A stretch of DNA of 64,000 nucleotides, taken from positions 220,674 through 284,673 of the forward strand of contig JAGZOP010000001.1 of the NCBI GenBank assembly GCA_018383195.1. Direction: 5' to 3'. Within the stretch, counting starts at the first letter, position 1. Every line of letters starts with the position of its first letter. The notes below the pieces were generated by a model. The model made no database searches and had not been told where the DNA came from. It saw nothing but the letters and a program-made list of their open reading frames with translations. Below are positions 60,529 through 64,000 of this stretch, in pieces. A program made the position numbers and the translations under genes. This stretch comes from Clostridiaceae bacterium (GTDB taxonomy: Bacteria > Bacillota > Clostridia > Oscillospirales > Butyricicoccaceae).

Positions 60529-60562
60529 CCACTTCACACGCCCTTATCTTTCTTAAATATGT

Positions 60563-60606
60563 AAAAATGCCCTGATTACAAATCAAATTTGTTCAAGGGC
60601 ATTTTT
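60563..60606 (+). terminator. Terminator of the ECF operon
   Basis: AAAAATGCCC pairs with AGGGCATTTTT around an inner ACAAAT-CAA-ATTTGT hairpin. The remaining sequence to 60751 shows no gene. Confidence 0.8.
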
Positions 60607-60751
60607 GCATTAAATTTTTAGGAGAAACATCTATAAATTCACCTTTACACCGTGTTTTTGTGGAGGTAAAATATAGATAATCTCTTAATCATAACCCGTA
60701 TCATGATTTAGCCGCTACAAAAATTTTGCAACTGCTAAATCTGAAAGCATC

Positions 60752-61189
60752 TTAATCGACCAGTACGGCTTCGATAATGCCACGGAAACTCTGCAGCTCA
60801 TCCCAGATATGGCGATTTCCGTCCACACTGCTTTCACCACAATCAATTACCGTCAAATGACTACTTGCAAGAGCGCGTACTCCCTGAATCAGAAGCGCGG
60901 CTGCTGCACCGGGTAAACCCGCAGTTACGAATGCAGCTGATCCCAGCTTCAGAATTCCATCACAATAGTAATGTGCAAGAATCTCAACAACCAGAGAATC
61001 CTCCGAAATATTGAGCGCATAACCATAGTGGGTCTTATACCTGCTCAAAATATCCTTTGCAAGGGAACCAGTTCCATGTCCCCACTTGCTCAGATAGCTC
61101 TTCAGATAGATATCATTCGTAATATGTGCCCAATGCGGGTCCATACCAATACGTACATCATTGTACGTGTAGTTGTAATCGTATGCCAC
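60752..61189 (-). CDS. Hypothetical protein with glycine-rich hydrophobic segment
   Basis: 145 residues, starting at GTG 61189 with AAAGGAG 8 nt upstream; the open frame extends further (to 61504) over a divergent gene and is judged spurious beyond this start. Visible: YDYNYTYNDVRIGMDPHWAHITNDIYL, SKWGHGTGSLAKDIL, then an Ala/Gly-rich hydrophobic stretch LGSAAFVTAGLPGAAAALLI that might insert in a membrane. No family recognised. Confidence 0.5.
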   Translation of the reverse strand: MAYDYNYTYNDVRIGMDPHWAHITNDIYLKSYLSKWGHGTGSLAKDILSRYKTHYGYALNISEDSLVVEILAHYYCDGILKLGSAAFVTAGLPGAAAALLIQGVRALASSHLTVIDCGESSVDGNRHIWDELQSFRGIIEAVLVD

Positions 61190-61310
61190 GATACATTCTC
61201 CTTTACAATAAACTTCGAAACGGTAAACATACTTTGAATCCAAATCAACATTTGATCGTTTCTGTATTATAAAGATCACTTCATTCTTAAAATGTAAACG
61301 GGTGATTGAT

Positions 61311-61874
61311 ATGGATTTTAAAATTTTTACGTTCACATTCTGCGCAGTGTTCGCGCTGATCCTGATTCTGCAATCCATCCAAAAAACAAAAGCCAACGCC
61401 AGAACGCGGTGGATCGGATTCTGTATCGCATGGGTGCTCACGCTCGCCTTCGCCCCACTGGTGTGTCCAGCTGCGCGTTCGATTCTATGGGATCGGGAAC
61501 ACATCGGTGTCGAATACGCCTATATCAAAGGCAATTTTTCAAACGATTCTCACGGAACCGGACAGGCGGTTTTCCAAATGGAAACCGATTCAAATTGGAA
61601 TATCACCTTTGACAAGCTCAACAGCACCTTGTTTTGGTACTTCATGCCGCCGGAATCCGGAAAAATCACCGTCATGCCGACCTTCACCGCCGGAACTGCA
61701 TCCTTGAAGATCACACAGGGCGGCGAGAGCTTTGCAATTCAAAAGGTTCCACTGACCTCCGGCGAAGAAGTAAGCGTTGATATTTCCGCTTGGAATCCCC
61801 GCGAAGAAATTGTGCTCTGGCTCGTTGTTTCGCATGGCGAAAACGGTAATATTACCGTCACTCCGGTCAAATAG
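61311..61874 (+). CDS. Membrane protein with exterior domain, function unknown
   Basis: 187 residues with two N-terminal spans (TFTFCAVFALILILQSI and WIGFCIAWVLTLAFAPLV) and an extracytoplasmic beta-rich domain (IKGNFSNDSHGTGQAVFQME, GKITVMPTFTAGTASLKI, ISAWNPREEIVLWLVVSHG). Divergent from the hypothetical gene. Start ATG 61311 rather than GTG 61302. Upstream of the RCC1-SLH gene by 32 nt, perhaps in one transcript. Confidence 0.6.
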   Translation: MDFKIFTFTFCAVFALILILQSIQKTKANARTRWIGFCIAWVLTLAFAPLVCPAARSILWDREHIGVEYAYIKGNFSNDSHGTGQAVFQMETDSNWNITFDKLNSTLFWYFMPPESGKITVMPTFTAGTASLKITQGGESFAIQKVPLTSGEEVSVDISAWNPREEIVLWLVVSHGENGNITVTPVK

Positions 61875-61906
61875 TATGCATCTGGTCACGAAACGGAGGA
61901 ATCCAA

Positions 61907-63628
61907 ATGAAAAAGACCATGCTCTCTTTCTGCATCCTGCTCAGCCTAGGTTGCGGCGTATTTTCCGCGCAGACGGGCGACACCGCAGAACTCGGAATGC
62001 ATCACACCGTTTCAACGCTCCATTACATTGATTCATCCGGCACGGTGAAAACATGATCAGGTAAAACCGTCCCTCTGCCCGGACGCGCCGTAGACATCAG
62101 TGCATCCGAGCGCGGTGACTCTGTTTTTGCGGTTCTGGAGGACGGTACGGTTTATGCATGGGGACGCAATGACATGGGACAGCTCGGTCTGGGCGACAAA
62201 CAACCACGCAATGCACCGATTCCAATCCCGGGACTCAGCAACGTAACTTCAATCAGTACCGGACGCTATGCAGATGCCAGTGCAGCAATTACCTCGGACG
62301 GTACCGTTTATGTTTGGGGCAGTCTCTATCGCGGAGATGATGCACAATATCAGCCCATCATGGAACGCAGTCTCACACCGCAGCGTATTGCGGGCATCCA
62401 AAACGCCGCTGCGGTCAGTGTCGGCGGAACCGGATTTGCCGTCCTATGCTCTGACGGCAGCGTATATACCTGGGGGCTGGACGAAGGCGGCAGCAACGGT
62501 TACGGCGAACGCCGCAGCTCTGCTGTGCCGCTGAAAGTCGCTCTGCCACCGGTGCGCGCGGTCAGCCGCGGCTGGACGACCAGTGCCGCAGTCGCTGCAA
62601 ACGGCAATTTGTATACATGGGGTTCCAATGAAAACAGCATCCTTGGTCGAGGTCCGCTTTTTCCATACACCCGTGTGGAATGTACCCCCGGTCTGGTCAA
62701 TGTCGAACCCATGCGCTCAGTCTGTGTCGGACGTTCATTTTATATTGCTGCGCTTTCGCAAAGCGGCGCAGCCTATCAGTGGGGCAGCACCGCGCAGGAT
62801 GATAAAACTCCCCCGCCCGTGACAGACAGCGGAACGCCCAAGCTTCTGGATTCTGATGTCAACTTCGTTCAGGTTTCTCTTGGCGAAGGACAAAGCGCAG
62901 GGGTGACCGCAGATGGCAGCCTGTACACTTGGGGGTATAACCTGGATGGGGAGTTGGGCATTGCTGATTCCCTGTACGTCGATTACCCCACACTGACCCG
63001 AAAAGATGCCATGATACCGGGTGCACTGCCGCACGGTTCACTCGACAACCTTTTGAACAAACAGCGTAGCTATACTCAGAATACCTTTACCGATATCAAT
63101 GAAGATGCGTGGTATGATCTAAATCAAACCGGTGCCATCGCGCAGGCGTATGAATATGCCTTGATAGACGGCACCGGGAAACAGCAGTTCTCTCCAAATA
63201 CTCCACTGCGTATATCGGAGGCAATCCGCCTCGTGTGCTCGCTTCAGGATCGTTATGCAGGCGGCACCGGTGTTTTCACTGGAAAAGGGCTCTGGTATCA
63301 GCCATACGTACACCATGCTGTAACGGTCGGCATTTTCCACCCCGGCGACTTTTCTGATTACAACGCCAACGCGACCCGTGCACAGATAGCATATTTATTT
63401 GCACATGCACTGCCCGAAGCCGAACTTGAACCTATTCATACGGATATATCCATTCCAGATGTGTCCGACCGTACCCCGTATGCAGAGGAAATTCGCACGC
63501 TGTATCATGCCGGAATTTTGGCAGGCGTTGATGAAGCCGGTTCCTTTGCGCCCGAGCGCACGATCACCCGCGCCGAAGCGACTGCAATTTTCCTGCGGCT
63601 CGTCAATCCAGAGTTTCGCATTCCATAA
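61907..63628 (+). pseudogene. RCC1-repeat/SLH surface protein gene interrupted by in-frame TGA
   Basis: From ATG 61907 (CGGAGG upstream) the frame encodes a signal peptide (MKKTMLSFCILLSLGCGVFSA), then reaches TGA at 62054-62056 (codon 50), and continues in the same frame to 63628. After the stop there are RCC1 repeats (VYAWGRNDMGQLGLGD, VYVWGS, VYTWGLDEGG, LYTWGSNENS, LYTWGYNLDGELG) and three SLH repeats near the C-terminus (DINEDAWYDL, GLWYQPYVHHAV, TPYAEEIRTLYHAGI). The stop lies where RCC1 repeats have Trp (TVKT-W), so TGG to TGA is likely. Without readthrough the product lacks a signal. Confidence 0.75.
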
Positions 63629-63665
63629 AAACCATGAACCTGAATCAAACAAGGAGGTCTTTCCT

Positions 63666-64000
63666 ATGAAACGAAATATTCTTTTCGGTTTGGCTGCGGC
63701 GCTCTGCCTGACCGGTATGGCATCTGCCAAAGCCGCATCCGCTCCTACTGTCTGGCTGGACGGGGAGCCGATGACCTTCGAGGTCGCACCGGTCATTGAG
63801 AACGACCGTACCATGGTGCCTTATCGCGCCATTTTTGAAAAGCTTGGCTATCAAGTCGGCTGGGATGCTGACACCCGCAGTGTGACGGCAGCCAAGGGCA
63901 ACACAACGATGAAGCTGACCATTGGCAGCAAAACTGTGACAGTCAATGGCGGTACTGTCACAAGCGACACCGCGCCGGTCATCAGGCAGGATCGCACGCT
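63666..64000 (+). CDS. Copper-amine-oxidase-N-domain surface protein, truncated by window end
   Basis: First 111 residues of a secreted protein: signal peptide (NILFGLAAALCLTGMASAKA) then a Cu_amine_oxidN1-like repeat (VWLDGEPMTFEVAPVIENDRTMVPYRAIFEKLGYQVGWDADTRSV). These domains are structural repeats in clostridial surface proteins, not catalytic amine oxidase. AAGGAGG precedes ATG 63666. The 3' end is outside the window. Confidence 0.85.
   Translation, partial: MKRNILFGLAAALCLTGMASAKAASAPTVWLDGEPMTFEVAPVIENDRTMVPYRAIFEKLGYQVGWDADTRSVTAAKGNTTMKLTIGSKTVTVNGGTVTSDTAPVIRQDRT

Noticed and set aside
60752..61504. Full 250-codon reading of the hypothetical gene
   Set aside because: The first part overlaps the divergent gene at 61311 and has no ribosome-binding site; the GTG at 61189 with AAAGGAG is a better start.
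61907..63628. Selenocysteine at the in-frame TGA
   Set aside because: yqeC hints at selenium use, but RCC1 repeats have Trp there, and no convincing SECIS-like stem was seen after the TGA, so nonsense mutation is preferred.
1..64000. tRNA or rRNA genes
   Set aside because: No cloverleaf with the TTCGA arm or ribosomal RNA conserved segments was seen on reading, so none is reported.

Overview
The window reads as chromosome of an endospore-forming, Gram-positive Clostridia, probably of the Oscillospirales / Butyricicoccaceae type (Agathobaculum or Butyricicoccus-like; the genus is an inference from gene content and the moderately high GC). Supporting signs are spoIIGA-sigE behind a promoter with a 21-bp spacer, spoVG, RNase J, NiaR, YlmH, two kinds of SLH-domain protein, a single-chain ~1250-residue PurL, strong AGGAGG ribosome-binding sites and a TTG or GTG start in several genes.

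1-37.9 kb is mostly vertically inherited core genome: murC / spoVG (divergent), traX-like, purL, rpe, a large SLH surface protein, ylmH / birA from one symmetric promoter, two AT-rich small genes, niaR, a diacylglycerol glycosyltransferase, a 3D-domain cell-wall protein, rnjA, an orphan response regulator, spoIIGA-sigE, a MATE pump, an HD protein, yqeC, a polar amino-acid ABC transporter, an MBOAT / SGNH acyl-transfer pair with thioredoxin, a nitronate monooxygenase with FabT-like operators, a GNAT, fprA-secA, and a cation antiporter behind a yybP-ykoY (Mn2+) riboswitch. A small satellite microcompartment cluster (two EutS-type shell proteins plus EutP) has no ethanolamine enzymes beside it.

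38.1-64 kb is accessory. It starts with an IS110-family element, then a decayed two-gene ATPase pair (nonsense and frameshift lesions) with a possible small Cys-Cys peptide upstream, then a carbohydrate locus (AraC-GH39 fusion regulator, GPH symporter, tandem alpha/beta-hydrolase esterase). Next is an integrative-element module: PBECR-type nuclease, three serine recombinase genes (the middle one without a catalytic domain), a 50-residue helper ORF, a DinG-like helicase and a sigma-like protein whose ribosome-binding site sits in a perfect hairpin. After that an AT-rich block carries a TcdR/UviA-type sigma with a TcdE/UviB-type holin, a frameshifted XRE regulator, and an apparent ECF-sigma / membrane anti-sigma / secreted HExxHxxGxxD metalloprotease / membrane-anchored protein operon. 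The window ends with a hypothetical pair, an RCC1-SLH gene interrupted by an in-frame TGA, and the start of a copper-amine-oxidase-like surface protein.

The most notable non-coding structures are six hexamers phased exactly 11 bp apart just downstream of the promoter of the 3D-domain gene (WalR-box-like), a 263-bp multi-hairpin block that fills a convergent intergenic gap and is bounded by 44-bp inverted arms (39/44 identical), and a 117/118-bp tandem repeat that supplies the stop codon of fprA. The best candidates for an undescribed system are the ECF-sigma / metalloprotease operon beside the TcdR-like sigma plus holin pair, and the broken ParA-like / ATPase / peptide cluster.
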